From Brevibacterium sp. CCUG 69071 (GTDB taxonomy: Bacteria; Actinomycetota; Actinomycetes; Actinomycetales; Brevibacteriaceae): a stretch of DNA of 64,000 bases. The notes beneath the pieces were generated by a model. That model ran no database searches. It saw nothing but the letters and a program-made list of their open reading frames with translations, and was not told where the DNA came from. The stretch covers positions 310,001-374,000 of the forward strand of contig NZ_PGFV01000004.1 in assembly GCF_021023135.1 (NCBI RefSeq), written 5' to 3'. Below are positions 51,488 to 60,586 of the stretch, piece after piece. Positions within the stretch are counted from its first letter, which is position 1; each line of letters opens with the position of its first letter. Made by a program: the position numbers and the translations under genes.

Positions 51488-52909
51488 GTGCGCTTCACCG
51501 AGATCCAGGCCGAGTTCTCTCGCCTCGAAGACCCCTCCGATGCCGCGTCACCGCAGGTCGGGACCCGTGCCGCCGCGGATGGCGGGGCCCGTGCCGTCGC
51601 GGAAGGCGGGTCGCCGCGGCAGCAGTCGGTGGACCAAGCGGCCGAAGGGGTCCGCGGCCGCGAAGAGCGTTTCTGGAACGAAGTCGCCGGTCACGGGACG
51701 CCCCTCATCGACCCCTGCAGGGACGATGAGACTATGCGTGAAGTCACATTCCTCTACCGGGCCGCCTCGCCGGATGTTCGCAGTGTGAGACTGGTGGTTA
51801 ACCGGGTCACCGACAAGGACCGGGCGGACGAAGGGATGATGGGCCATGTGCCCGGCACCGGGATGTGGGGAGTCACTCTGACCCTGCCGGCCGATCTGCG
51901 CTGCTCCTACGGCTTCAGCCCGTCGGCCTCGGAGACCCCCGAACCGCTCGGAACCCCACGACAGCCGGGACCGCCGGTGTTCATCGACCCGTTCAACGCC
52001 GACCCACCTCTGCGCCGGGCATCCCGCGCTGAGTCGAATCCGTCGGGGTCGAGTCAGTCCGGGTCGACCGCTGATCAGGCCGCGGGTGCGGCCGCACGTC
52101 TGGCCGTGGGCACGTACGCCGGCCAGTTCGTGGGTAACTCAGTGTTCTCCGGACCTCTGGCTCCCGACCACAGCGCCTGGACTGCCGCCTCGAATGCGAG
52201 AGCTCCGGGTCTCTATGTCGCCGAACGGGAGATCCTCGGCGCCCCGTACCCGGTTTATGTCTCCACCCCCGAAACACAGCAGCCCACGGGTCTGCTCGTC
52301 CTCTTCGACGGACACGAATGGTTCGATGCGCTGAACGTGGCCGGGGCCCTCGAGGCTTCCGAACTTCCGCCGTTGGCGATCATCGGCATCGGCACCCGCA
52401 GCATCCCCGAACGGGTCACGACCCTGCGCGGAAACCGGGACTTCCTGCGGGCCGTGGCCGAGGAGCTTGTGCCGCAGATCGAATCCGAGCTGTCCGAACA
52501 GGGTGTCGTTCTGCCCGACCGCTCCCGTCGAGTGGTCAGCGGCCAGAGCCTCGGCGGACTGTCCTCGCTGCTCATGGCCCTCGATTCGCCCGAGGCCTTC
52601 GGAACGGCCCTCCCCCACTCCCCTTCGCTGTGGTGGCAGCCCGGCGGAACGGCGACCCCGGCAGATCTGGCCACCGCCGAAGGCGATGACTGGACGACGA
52701 ATCTGTTCCTCGCCGCAGAGCGCCGCGATATGGCCTTCCACCTGGCTGTCGGCAGTCGGGAAGGGCTCATGGTCGATCGCGCCCGACGCCTCGCCGAGGT
52801 CCTCGACGAGAAGGGATGCACCACCTCGGTGTCGGTCTATCAGGGAGGCCACGACTACGCTTGCTGGCGCGGGGCGCTCATTGACGGTCTCCGCCGGGTG
52901 TTCGGCTAG
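51488..52909 (+). CDS. Enterochelin esterase-like hydrolase (Fes/IroE family)
   Basis: The 473-residue protein has an N-terminal domain containing VTFLYRAASPDVRSVRLVVN and a C-terminal esterase domain. The nucleophile is S354 in SGQSLGGLSS and the catalytic histidine H455 in GGHDYACWRG. This is the Fes pattern for hydrolysing ferric triscatecholate or related siderophores in the cytoplasm to release iron. A low-complexity segment after residue 15 (Gly/Ala/Arg) and another near 180-200 enlarge it. GTG start with GAGGAG 7 bases upstream. A DtxR-type box overlaps its promoter region. Confidence 0.85.
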   Translation: MRFTEIQAEFSRLEDPSDAASPQVGTRAAADGGARAVAEGGSPRQQSVDQAAEGVRGREERFWNEVAGHGTPLIDPCRDDETMREVTFLYRAASPDVRSVRLVVNRVTDKDRADEGMMGHVPGTGMWGVTLTLPADLRCSYGFSPSASETPEPLGTPRQPGPPVFIDPFNADPPLRRASRAESNPSGSSQSGSTADQAAGAAARLAVGTYAGQFVGNSVFSGPLAPDHSAWTAASNARAPGLYVAEREILGAPYPVYVSTPETQQPTGLLVLFDGHEWFDALNVAGALEASELPPLAIIGIGTRSIPERVTTLRGNRDFLRAVAEELVPQIESELSEQGVVLPDRSRRVVSGQSLGGLSSLLMALDSPEAFGTALPHSPSLWWQPGGTATPADLATAEGDDWTTNLFLAAERRDMAFHLAVGSREGLMVDRARRLAEVLDEKGCTTSVSVYQGGHDYACWRGALIDGLRRVFG

Positions 52910-52940
52910 AGGCGGTTCAGCTGGACCCGGTTCGACTCAC

Positions 52941-53684
52941 TCAGGAATAGTCGCGGGCGCCGAACACGCTCGAGCCGACGCGAACCATCGTCGCTCCTTC
53001 GGCGATCGCGAGCTCGAAGTCATTGCTCATCCCCATCGACAGCTCGTTCGCCTCCGCCGGCATCACGCCTGCTCCGATGAGTCGGTCGCGGAGTTCGCGC
53101 AGATCGGAGTAGCTGGGGCGGATCTCCTCAGGTGTGCGGCCGGGCAGTCCGATCGTCATGAGTCCGCGCAGCCGCATCCTGGTCAAGTCCCGGAGTTCGG
53201 TGATGAGCGCCTCGGCGTCCTCGGGCGCGATGCCGGACTTCGAGTCTTCGCGGGAGGTGTTGACCTGTACGAAGATGTCGATGGTCTCATCGAGCACCTC
53301 GAGGCGATTGCCGATCTTCGTCGCGAGTTCGAGGTTGTCCACCGACTGGATGCACTGAGCATGGCGCAGGGTGTGATTGACCTTGTTCTTCTGCAGCGGG
53401 CCGATGAGATGGGCCTCGTGGTCGAGATCGGCGAGTTCCTCGGCCTTGCCGACGAGCTCCTGCACCCTGTTCTCCCCGATGAGGGTGAACCCGTGTTCGA
53501 GCGCGATGCGGATCTTCTCCGCCGGCTGCGTCTTCGTCGCCAGCAGCACCTGCACATCATCGCCCGAGCGGCCGTTCGCCCCGGCAGCGGCGCGGGCACG
53601 GTCGGCCACCTCGTCGAGGTTGCCGGTGATGGACGCGATCTGAGTGTCGGACAGAGTGCTCTCGGCAGGTTGGGAGGTGCTCAT
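52941..53684 (-). CDS. YggS/PROSC family PLP-binding protein
   Basis: This single-domain fold-type III PLP protein of 247 residues has the PLP lysine K51 (LLATKTQ), then FTLIGENRVQE, HLIGPLQKNK and the C-terminal LSMGMSNDFELAI and VRVGSSVFGARDY blocks. It buffers pyridoxal phosphate and affects amino-acid homeostasis. In many actinobacteria it lies next to cell-division genes, but here it stands alone. The ATG follows TGGAGGC at very short spacing. Confidence 0.93.
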   Translation of the reverse strand: MSTSQPAESTLSDTQIASITGNLDEVADRARAAAGANGRSGDDVQVLLATKTQPAEKIRIALEHGFTLIGENRVQELVGKAEELADLDHEAHLIGPLQKNKVNHTLRHAQCIQSVDNLELATKIGNRLEVLDETIDIFVQVNTSREDSKSGIAPEDAEALITELRDLTRMRLRGLMTIGLPGRTPEEIRPSYSDLRELRDRLIGAGVMPAEANELSMGMSNDFELAIAEGATMVRVGSSVFGARDYS

Positions 53685-53742
53685 GCCTCCAGTCTTCCAC
53701 GTCCTTGCGGAAGTTTCAGGTCGGGTGGAACTGGCGCAGAGA

Positions 53743-53805
53743 CGAGTTGCGGACGATCCGTGTCGAGATCATCTCGATTTCTCGATATGGATCGTCCGCA
53801 ACTCG
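53743..53805. terminator. 17-bp perfect inverted repeat with nested hairpin
   Basis: Arms 53743-53759 and 53789-53805 are perfectly complementary; the 29-base loop contains a second hairpin TCGAGA-TCA-TCTCGA. It lies 64 bases after the stop of the minus-strand dehydrogenase gene, so termination is the simplest role. Confidence 0.55.
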
Positions 53806-53868
53806 GTGCCCGATTCGGTCGGCGCCGCCCGACGACCGACGACCGGCGGCGGGCGGCGGGCGTGGAGC

Positions 53869-54774
53869 TTACTCGGGCAGGCCTTTGGCCTTCGGGTCGA
53901 TGTTCTTGATCAGCGCCGAGGTGTCGAGACCTTCGAGGCCGGCATCGACGAGCTTCTGCAGCTGTTCGTGGACGAGCTTCGCGGCCGGCAGGTCGATGCC
54001 CGCGGTCTCGGCACCGGCGAGGGCGAGTCCGACGTCCTTGTGCATGAGCGCCGTAGCGAATCCGGGCTTGAAGGCGTTGTTCGCCGCAGAGGTCTCGGTC
54101 ACGCCGGGCACCGGGTACCAGGTGCGCAGCGGCCAGGAGTCCCCCGACGAGACCTTCGCGATGTCGTAGATGGTGGTCGCGTCCAGGCCGAGGCGCTCGG
54201 CGAGCACGGCGCCCTCGACGACACCCTGCAGGCTGATCGAGAGCATCATATTGTTGACGATCTTAGCGGCCTGACCTGCGGCTTCGCCGCCGGCGTGGAA
54301 AATGTTGCCGGCCATCGGCTCGATGAAGGTCTTCGCTTCGGCGACGTCTGCCTCGGTGCCGCCGAGCATGAAGGTCAGTGTGCCGGCTTCGGCGCCGCTG
54401 ATGCCTCCGGAGACCGGCCCGTCGACGAAGCGGAACCCGGCCTTGGCCGCCTCGGCGTGGAGGGCGCGGGCGGAGTCGAAGTCGATCGTCGAGGAGTCGA
54501 CGAGCAGCGTCGTCTTATCGGCATTGGCCAGCACTCCGTCGGCTTCGAGGTAGACGGCCCGGGCGTGCTCGCCCTTGGGCAGCATCGTGAAGACGATGTC
54601 CGCACCGGCAACCGCCTCGGCGATGGAATTCACGGGGGTGACGCCGTGTTCGGCGGCTTCCTTGACGGCGATCTCCACGAGATCGAATCCATTTACGGTG
54701 TGACCGGCCTTGACCAGGTTCGCAGTCATCGGGCGACCCATGTTTCCCAGGCCGATCCATCCAATCGTCGACAT
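53869..54774 (-). CDS. 3-hydroxyisobutyrate dehydrogenase / tartronate semialdehyde reductase family protein
   Basis: This beta-hydroxyacid dehydrogenase of 301 residues has the NAD(P)-binding GLGNMGRPM (8-16), the substrate motif DGPVSGGISGAEAGTLTFML and the catalytic lysine in GQAAKIVNNMML. Family members oxidise 3-hydroxyisobutyrate in valine breakdown or reduce tartronate semialdehyde. GAGGAGG precedes the ATG. The divergent LysR gene 139 bases away probably regulates it. Confidence 0.88.
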   Translation of the reverse strand: MSTIGWIGLGNMGRPMTANLVKAGHTVNGFDLVEIAVKEAAEHGVTPVNSIAEAVAGADIVFTMLPKGEHARAVYLEADGVLANADKTTLLVDSSTIDFDSARALHAEAAKAGFRFVDGPVSGGISGAEAGTLTFMLGGTEADVAEAKTFIEPMAGNIFHAGGEAAGQAAKIVNNMMLSISLQGVVEGAVLAERLGLDATTIYDIAKVSSGDSWPLRTWYPVPGVTETSAANNAFKPGFATALMHKDVGLALAGAETAGIDLPAAKLVHEQLQKLVDAGLEGLDTSALIKNIDPKAKGLPE

Positions 54775-54913
54775 AATATGCCTCCTCGCATCATGTTCAG
54801 ACTTGTCGTCGTGTTCCCTCTCACATTACGCCAGTCCCTGCGCCGAGGTGGTGGCCCGGAATCACCTATTCCGCACCGGATATGTGCGCGCACGCAGATA
54901 GGATGGGGAGACT

Positions 54914-55789
54914 ATGGCCTCTCATGCACTCGGCGGTTCCGGCGCGCAGATCTCTCCCGAGGATCTCCTGACTCTGCTCGCCGTCGCCAGACTGGGCAAG
55001 TTCACCGCCGCCGCCCACAGCCTCGGGCTCAATCACACCACCGTGTCCAGGCGCATCGCCGCACTGGAGAAGGCCTACGGGGAACGGGTGCTGGTGGCCT
55101 CTCCGGACGGCTGGGAGCTCAACGCGGCCGGCCGTCAGCTGCTGCCGATCGCCGAGGACATCGAGTCCGCGCTCGGGCGCATCGACGGCCCTTCGGCCTC
55201 GTCCCTGTCGGGCACGATCCGGCTCGCCTGCCCGCAGGCCTTTGCTCTCGAGTGGGCGGTGCCCGCGCTGACCGGGCTGCAGCAGGACCATCCGGGGCTG
55301 CAGATCGAGCTGATCACGGCCACTCAGCGCGCCAGGCAGTATCGTTCGGGGGTCGACATCGAGGTCGTCGTCGGCCGTCCCGACGCTCCGCGCAGCATCG
55401 CCAAGCACATCCGCGACTACCGTCTCCAGCTCTATGCCTCACAGGACTACGTCGCCGCGCACACGATGCCGACGACGATCGACGAGCTGGCCGAGCACCG
55501 GCTGATCTACTACATCGAGAACTCGCTGCAGGTCGATGACCTCGACGAGGCGGCCTCCGCTCTGCCACGCGGGCGAGGATTCTTCCGCTCCACCTCGGTG
55601 CATGCCCATCTGCTGGCGACCTCGAACGGTGCGGGAATCGGGATCCTGCCCGATTTCGTCGCCCGCGGCAACAGCCGACTCGTGCAGGTGCTGCCCGAGC
55701 AGTTCTCGAAGCAGGTCTCCTACTGGGCCTCGGTGCGCCACGAATCCCTGCGCAACACCGGCGTCCGCCGCGTCCTCGACGTCCTCTGA
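54914..55789 (+). CDS. LysR family transcriptional regulator
   Basis: The N-terminal winged helix (about 15-75) has the LysR pattern LLAVARLGKFTAAAHSLGLNHTTVSRRIAALE, with the effector-binding domain after about residue 95. The protein of 291 residues likely controls the divergent hydroxyacid dehydrogenase and possibly the nearby SDR and transporter genes. TAGGAT at 54899-54904 is a candidate -10, 9 bases before the ATG, and GGGGAG lies between. Confidence 0.9.
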   Translation: MASHALGGSGAQISPEDLLTLLAVARLGKFTAAAHSLGLNHTTVSRRIAALEKAYGERVLVASPDGWELNAAGRQLLPIAEDIESALGRIDGPSASSLSGTIRLACPQAFALEWAVPALTGLQQDHPGLQIELITATQRARQYRSGVDIEVVVGRPDAPRSIAKHIRDYRLQLYASQDYVAAHTMPTTIDELAEHRLIYYIENSLQVDDLDEAASALPRGRGFFRSTSVHAHLLATSNGAGIGILPDFVARGNSRLVQVLPEQFSKQVSYWASVRHESLRNTGVRRVLDVL

Positions 55790-55790
55790 C

Positions 55791-55870
55791 CCCCTCCCCC
55801 AACTACCTGACGGGGGCCCAGCAACTTGGCGCGAGGTGTCTGGGCCCCCGTCAGGTAGTTGGGGGAGGGG
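55791..55870. terminator. 31-bp perfect inverted repeat between convergent genes
   Basis: Arms 55791-55821 and 55840-55870 are complementary over 31 bp without mismatch, with an 18-base loop. The repeat starts 2 bases after the LysR stop and ends 10 bases before the SDR stop. It can terminate both transcripts; its length is unusual for a terminator. Confidence 0.7.
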
Positions 55871-55879
55871 CGGTGGGCC

Positions 55880-56626
55880 TCAGGCGGCGGACCAGCCTCC
55901 GTCGATGCTGTGGGCGCTGCCCGTGATCACGGAGGCGGCATCGCCGGCCAGGAACAGGGCGAGCTCGGCAATGTCCTCGGGTTCGGCGAGCTTGGGAACC
56001 GCGGAGTGGCCGAGGAAGACCTGTTCGAGCACCTCGTCTTCGCTGATGCCGTTCGTCTTCGCCTGATCGGCGATCTGTCCCTTGACCAGAGGCGTGAGCA
56101 CATAGCCGGGGTTGATCGCATTGCACGTCACCCCGTGCTCTCCGGCCTCGAGCGCAGTGGTCTTCGTCAGCCCCATCAGCCCGTGCTTAGCCGCGACATA
56201 GGCCGACTTGTTCGCCGAGGCGCGCAGGCCGTGAACCGAGGAGAGGTTGATGATCCGTCCCCAGCCGCGTTCGTACATCTTCGGCAGCACGGCCTTCGTG
56301 AGCACGAACGGCGCCTCGAGCATGAGGGTGTTGATCAGCCTCCACTCCTCGAGCGGGAACTCCGTGATCGGGTGGATCCGCTGGATGCCGGCGTTGTTGA
56401 CGAGGATGTCGACATCGAGATCGATCCCCTCCAGCGCCGAGGTGTCCGCGAGGTTCGCGACCCAGGCCTCACCGCCGATGTCGGCGGCCACGGCTTCCGC
56501 AGTCTCCGCGTTGACGTCGGCGACGATGACATGGGCGCCCGCGGCGGCGAAGGCCTCGCTGATCGCCCTCCCGAGCCCAGAGGCTCCTCCGGTGACGAGT
56601 GCGCGTCGGTTGGTGAGTTCTCCCAT
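55880..56626 (-). CDS. SDR family oxidoreductase, 3-hydroxybutyrate dehydrogenase type
   Basis: This classical SDR of 248 residues has the nucleotide motif TGGASGLG (12-19), NNAG (77-80), Ser130 with the Y143-xxx-K147 catalytic pair, and INPGYVLTPLVKGQI. The INLSSVHGLRAS stretch and the NPGYV.TPLV region are characteristic of D-3-hydroxybutyrate dehydrogenases, which interconvert 3-hydroxybutyrate and acetoacetate with NAD. AAAGGA precedes the ATG. The neighbouring MHS transporter may import the acid. Confidence 0.85.
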   Translation of the reverse strand: MGELTNRRALVTGGASGLGRAISEAFAAAGAHVIVADVNAETAEAVAADIGGEAWVANLADTSALEGIDLDVDILVNNAGIQRIHPITEFPLEEWRLINTLMLEAPFVLTKAVLPKMYERGWGRIINLSSVHGLRASANKSAYVAAKHGLMGLTKTTALEAGEHGVTCNAINPGYVLTPLVKGQIADQAKTNGISEDEVLEQVFLGHSAVPKLAEPEDIAELALFLAGDAASVITGSAHSIDGGWSAA

Positions 56627-56790
56627 GAAGATGTCCTTTTCGTCGTTCTTGTCCGAGTTCGTTCTGTTCCATCATGCGCCTCGGCAGATGGCAGGAGCGG
56701 TGCCGGTCCTCGCCGGCACCGTCCCCGTACCTTTGCCAACGATTCTGCGAGCTGGTTCAGCCGCCGGCTGCGTTCAGTCGTCAACCGCTG

Positions 56791-58149
56791 TCAGTTGGCC
56801 GTGGCGACTCCACGGCGCACCTTGTCCGCGTGGTCCAACGAACGTAGGTCGATGCCCTTCGTCTCACGGACGAACATCAGGGCGATGAACGAGACGACGG
56901 CCGCGACGAGCAGATACACAGCGATCGGGATCGACGAACCGGTCGCATTGAGCAGCGCGGTGGCGATGATCGGAGCGAAGGATCCGGCAACGATGGCGGT
57001 CACCTGGTAACCGGTCGATACACCGGAGTTGCGCATCCGGGTCGGGAACATCTCAGACATGATCGCCGGCTGGCCGGCGTACATGAGCGCGTGGAAGACG
57101 AGTCCGATGAGCAGACCGAGGAAGATCATGACGCCGCTGCCGGTGTCGTACATCGGGAAGGCGAAGAAGCCCCAGGTGGCGGTGAGCACGATGCCCACGC
57201 CGTAGGGAAGCTTGCGTCCAATCCGGTCGGTGGCCGCACCGACGACGGGCACGAGCACCGCGTGGATCGCGTGTGCGCCGAGGAGCAGACCGAGGATCTC
57301 CGCCGATTCGATTCCCACTTGAACAGACAGATACGTGATCGAGAAGGTCACCACGAGGTAGTAGTGGATGTTCTCGACGAAACGCAGACCCATGGCCGCG
57401 AAGACCTCGCGCGGGTAACGCTTGAACACCGCCTTGACGCCGTAGTCAACGCCCTCTTCGATCTCTTGGGACTGAACCTCATCGAAGATCGGTGCGTCGG
57501 AGACACGGGTGCGGATGTAGTAGCCGATGAGGACGATGACGGCCGAGAGCCAGAACGACACCCTCCAGCCCCACGACAGGAAGTGCTCCTCGGTCAGTGT
57601 TGCAGTGAGGATAAACAGCACCGCGGTGGCCAGGAGGTTGCCCAGAGGCACACCGGACTGGGGGAACGAGGACCAGAATCCGCGTTCCTTGTTCGGTGCG
57701 TGTTCGGCCACGAGGAGGACGGCACCGCCCCATTCGCCGCCGACTGCGAATCCCTGGACGACGCGTAGCAGCACGAGCAGGATGGGCGCCAGGTATCCGA
57801 TCTGGTCGAAGGTCGGCAGGCAGCCCATCAGGAAGGTCGCCGCGCCGACGAGGACGATCGAGAGCTGGAGCAGCTTCTTGCGGCCGTATTTGTCACCGAA
57901 GTGGCCGAAGACTATGCCGCCGACGGGTCGGGCGATGAACCCGACCGCGTAGGTCGCGAAGCCCGCGAGGATCGGGGTCAGCGGGTTGTCCGACGGCGGA
58001 AACAGGATGTGGTTGAACACCAGGGTGGCGGCCGAACCGTAGAGGAAGAATTCATACCACTCGACGACCGTTCCGGCCATCGAGGCGGCGACGACCTTAC
58101 GCAGCTGCGCGCGGACCGACTTCCTCTCGGCATTGTTCTGGGAACTCAT
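56791..58149 (-). CDS. MHS family MFS transporter (metabolite:H+ symporter)
   Basis: The 452-residue protein has 12 predicted helices. It carries the MHS-type N-terminus SMAGTVVEWYEFFLYGSAA, the loop motif GHFGDKYGRKKLL and RVVQGFAVGGEWGGAVLL. This group carries shikimate, 2-oxoglutarate, citrate or related organic acids with protons. Lying upstream of a 3-hydroxybutyrate dehydrogenase on the same strand, it may import that or a similar hydroxy acid. GAAGGAG precedes the ATG. Confidence 0.92.
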   Translation of the reverse strand: MSSQNNAERKSVRAQLRKVVAASMAGTVVEWYEFFLYGSAATLVFNHILFPPSDNPLTPILAGFATYAVGFIARPVGGIVFGHFGDKYGRKKLLQLSIVLVGAATFLMGCLPTFDQIGYLAPILLVLLRVVQGFAVGGEWGGAVLLVAEHAPNKERGFWSSFPQSGVPLGNLLATAVLFILTATLTEEHFLSWGWRVSFWLSAVIVLIGYYIRTRVSDAPIFDEVQSQEIEEGVDYGVKAVFKRYPREVFAAMGLRFVENIHYYLVVTFSITYLSVQVGIESAEILGLLLGAHAIHAVLVPVVGAATDRIGRKLPYGVGIVLTATWGFFAFPMYDTGSGVMIFLGLLIGLVFHALMYAGQPAIMSEMFPTRMRNSGVSTGYQVTAIVAGSFAPIIATALLNATGSSIPIAVYLLVAAVVSFIALMFVRETKGIDLRSLDHADKVRRGVATAN

Positions 58150-58470
58150 GTGACTCCTTCGATTCCACGATCCGCGTCACCGTTGAATGCGCGGATCGAC
58201 TGGCTGTGGCGTCGCAGACGGGTGAGAACGGTGATCCCGGACAGCTTCGATGCGGCCTCGGATCAGCGGAGCCCAGGGGCGTCGGCGACGTCCGGATAAA
58301 TATGATCCATGCAACAGTCTGCGCCATGGTCGCTGGTTTTTCGCGCCGAAAGGGGAAGAATCCGAGAATTTCCTGTGCATATTCCCGCACATCCGATGTG
58401 CACGCCGCGCACTTTACAACTCTGAGAACGGCCTCGGCGACATCGGTCAGGTTCACCCCTCGTGCCCGGA
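58150..58470. other. Intergenic region upstream of the MHS transporter
   Basis: About 320 bases with an AT-rich stretch (58305-58390) that presumably holds the transporter promoter. No ORF or RNA gene convinced me. Confidence 0.5.
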
Positions 58471-58534
58471 GAGGTTAACGACCGGGGAGGTCAACGATCA
58501 GTGAGGTCAACGACCGCGAAAGTCAGCGACCGCG
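58471..58534. repeat. 16-bp x 4 degenerate tandem repeat
   Basis: Four units (GAGGTTAACGACCGGG, GAGGTCAACGATCAGT, GAGGTCAACGACCGCG, AAAGTCAGCGACCGCG) run from the intergenic region into the last codons of the CopD-CtaG gene. Confidence 0.85.
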
Positions 58535-60586
58535 GTTCTGGCCGGACTTCGCGTCGCGGCCTGCCATCGAGGCGAGCATATCGTTGTAGGCGCGCAGCTC
58601 GGCGTCGTCGCTCCGAGCTTCCCGGCGATCGATTCGCTTGGCCTCACGATCGGAGGACTTCGACCACTGCACGGCGACCATGATCGCGATGAAGAGGGTC
58701 GGGATCTCACCGATTCCCCACGCGACGCCTCCCCCGAGCTGCTGGTCCTCGATCGCGGTGTAGCCCCAGTCGGCGCCGATGTTGCCGAACCAGTCGCCTT
58801 CGATGAGGACGTTCGAGCTCATGATCGAGATTCCGAAGAAGGCGTGGAATGCCATGGTGATGAGCAGCATGAGCAGCCGCATCGGATAGGCCGGTCGTTT
58901 GACCCCGGGGTCGATGCCGATGAGCGCCTGTCCGAACAGATATCCGGCGCCGAGGAAGTGCATGATCATCAGCTCGTGGCCGATGTGCGTCTCGAGCGCG
59001 TACTGCATGATGCCCGAGTAGTAGAAGATGATGAGCGAACCGGCGAAGTTCACGCTGGCGACGATCGGGTTCGCGAAGAACCGCAGATAGGGGGTGTGGA
59101 CGAGCCACAACACCCATTCGCGGATGCCCCTCGACCCGTCCGTGCGCGCCGCGGTTCCACGCATGAGCATCGTGATCGGTGCGCCGAGGACCATCGGCAG
59201 GGGCACGACCATGACCAGGAGCATGTGCTGGATCATGTGTCCGGAGAACTGCACCTCCCCGTACACTCGCACCCCGCCCGAGGTCACGTAGACGAGCAAG
59301 ATCATGCCGACCAGCCAGCTGATCAGGCGCAGCACCGGCCAGGAATCGCCTCGGCGGCGAAGCTGGACGAAGGCGTAGATGTAGGCGATGGAGGCACCGG
59401 CGGCGACCGCAATCCACAGGGGATCGATCGACCACTCGGTGAAGTATCGAGCGAAGTTGGGCGCCGGGGGCAGCGGGTCTCCGGTGAGGATCTCGGCGGG
59501 AGTGGGATCTCCGACCGGTTCCTGTGACACCGGTGGCTGGGAGCGGGCCAGAGCGACGGCCAGCCCCATGGTCGCACCGAAGATGACGAATTCGACGAGG
59601 ATGAGCCGCCAGAATTCCCGGGCCGCCGAGGCGGCTTCTCCCAGACGTCGGATGACGAACTGCCGATGCCAGAAGCCGATGAGGCCGAGCAGAACGGTCG
59701 CGAAGGCCTTGGCGATGATGACCTGTCCGTAGGAGGTCATCCAGTCGTCGAGGCTGTGCACGCGCAGCAGCGAGTTGACGACGCCGGAGAAGGCGACGAG
59801 CCCGAAGGAGACGAGGGCGAAGGTCGAGTAGCGTTCGACCACCGTCCGCAGGTGGGACGAACGCGCGAGCCGGGTGCCGAGCAGGGCGATGACGAAGAGG
59901 CCGCCGAGCCAGATGGTCACGCCGAGGAGGTGGAGGCCGAGGCTGTTGACGGCCTGAGTGTGCCCCGAGGCTTCGGCGGAGTGGCCCATCAGCGCCAGCG
60001 GGATCATCACGCCGACGCCGAGTACACCGGCCGCGGCGATGCCGAGGAAGGACCGCGTCCCGAAGCACAGGGTCGAAGCCACGGCGATGAGGACGACGAT
60101 GAGCACCCACAGCTGTCCGTAGGCGATCTGAGTGAGGAACACGCCCAGCTGGTTGGAGAAGTCGAGATAGGCCTGGGCGCCGACGGTGTCGACGAAGGAG
60201 AAGACGAGCACGGCCACCGCGGAGATCGTCCACACGACCGAGGACACCTCGGCGATCTTCAGAGACTTCTCCCACAGCGGCTCAAGGGGCGGTTCCGATG
60301 CCCCGTCCGTGGGCTTGCGCCGACCGCCGCGACCCTGGGTACGGGGCAGGATAAGGAGTGCGAACATCAGGGCGCCGAGAGTCAGCGACATCGCGAGGTT
60401 GAAGATGAACTTCGCGGCCGGCAGGCCGAACTTCACGAACGGGCCGGGGTCGTTGAGCAGCGTCGCCTCGGCGGCACCGGTGAAGAACAGAGCAGCCAAC
60501 CCGACGATGAGTCCGAGGATGACAACGATCGGCACGGCAGCGCGGGCCGCGAACCGTGTGACCGGCTCGAAGATTGGAGAGCTCAC
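58523..60586 (-). CDS. CopD-CtaG fusion: copper transport and cytochrome c oxidase assembly protein
   Basis: The 687-residue membrane protein joins two domains. The first half (about 1-330) is a CopD-like copper-resistance domain with LHLLGVTIWLGGLFVIAL. The second half (about 390-630) is a caa3-type CtaG domain with HMIQHMLLVMVVPLPMVLGAP and LMIMHFLGAGYLFGQALIGID. These conserved His residues are thought to bind copper for oxidase assembly. The fusion is typical of actinobacteria. The start is GTG at 60586 without a clear ribosome site. A charged C-terminus (KSSDREAKRIDRREARSDD) follows the last helix. Confidence 0.9.
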   Translation of the reverse strand: MSSPIFEPVTRFAARAAVPIVVILGLIVGLAALFFTGAAEATLLNDPGPFVKFGLPAAKFIFNLAMSLTLGALMFALLILPRTQGRGGRRKPTDGASEPPLEPLWEKSLKIAEVSSVVWTISAVAVLVFSFVDTVGAQAYLDFSNQLGVFLTQIAYGQLWVLIVVLIAVASTLCFGTRSFLGIAAAGVLGVGVMIPLALMGHSAEASGHTQAVNSLGLHLLGVTIWLGGLFVIALLGTRLARSSHLRTVVERYSTFALVSFGLVAFSGVVNSLLRVHSLDDWMTSYGQVIIAKAFATVLLGLIGFWHRQFVIRRLGEAASAAREFWRLILVEFVIFGATMGLAVALARSQPPVSQEPVGDPTPAEILTGDPLPPAPNFARYFTEWSIDPLWIAVAAGASIAYIYAFVQLRRRGDSWPVLRLISWLVGMILLVYVTSGGVRVYGEVQFSGHMIQHMLLVMVVPLPMVLGAPITMLMRGTAARTDGSRGIREWVLWLVHTPYLRFFANPIVASVNFAGSLIIFYYSGIMQYALETHIGHELMIMHFLGAGYLFGQALIGIDPGVKRPAYPMRLLMLLITMAFHAFFGISIMSSNVLIEGDWFGNIGADWGYTAIEDQQLGGGVAWGIGEIPTLFIAIMVAVQWSKSSDREAKRIDRREARSDDAELRAYNDMLASMAGRDAKSGQNRGR

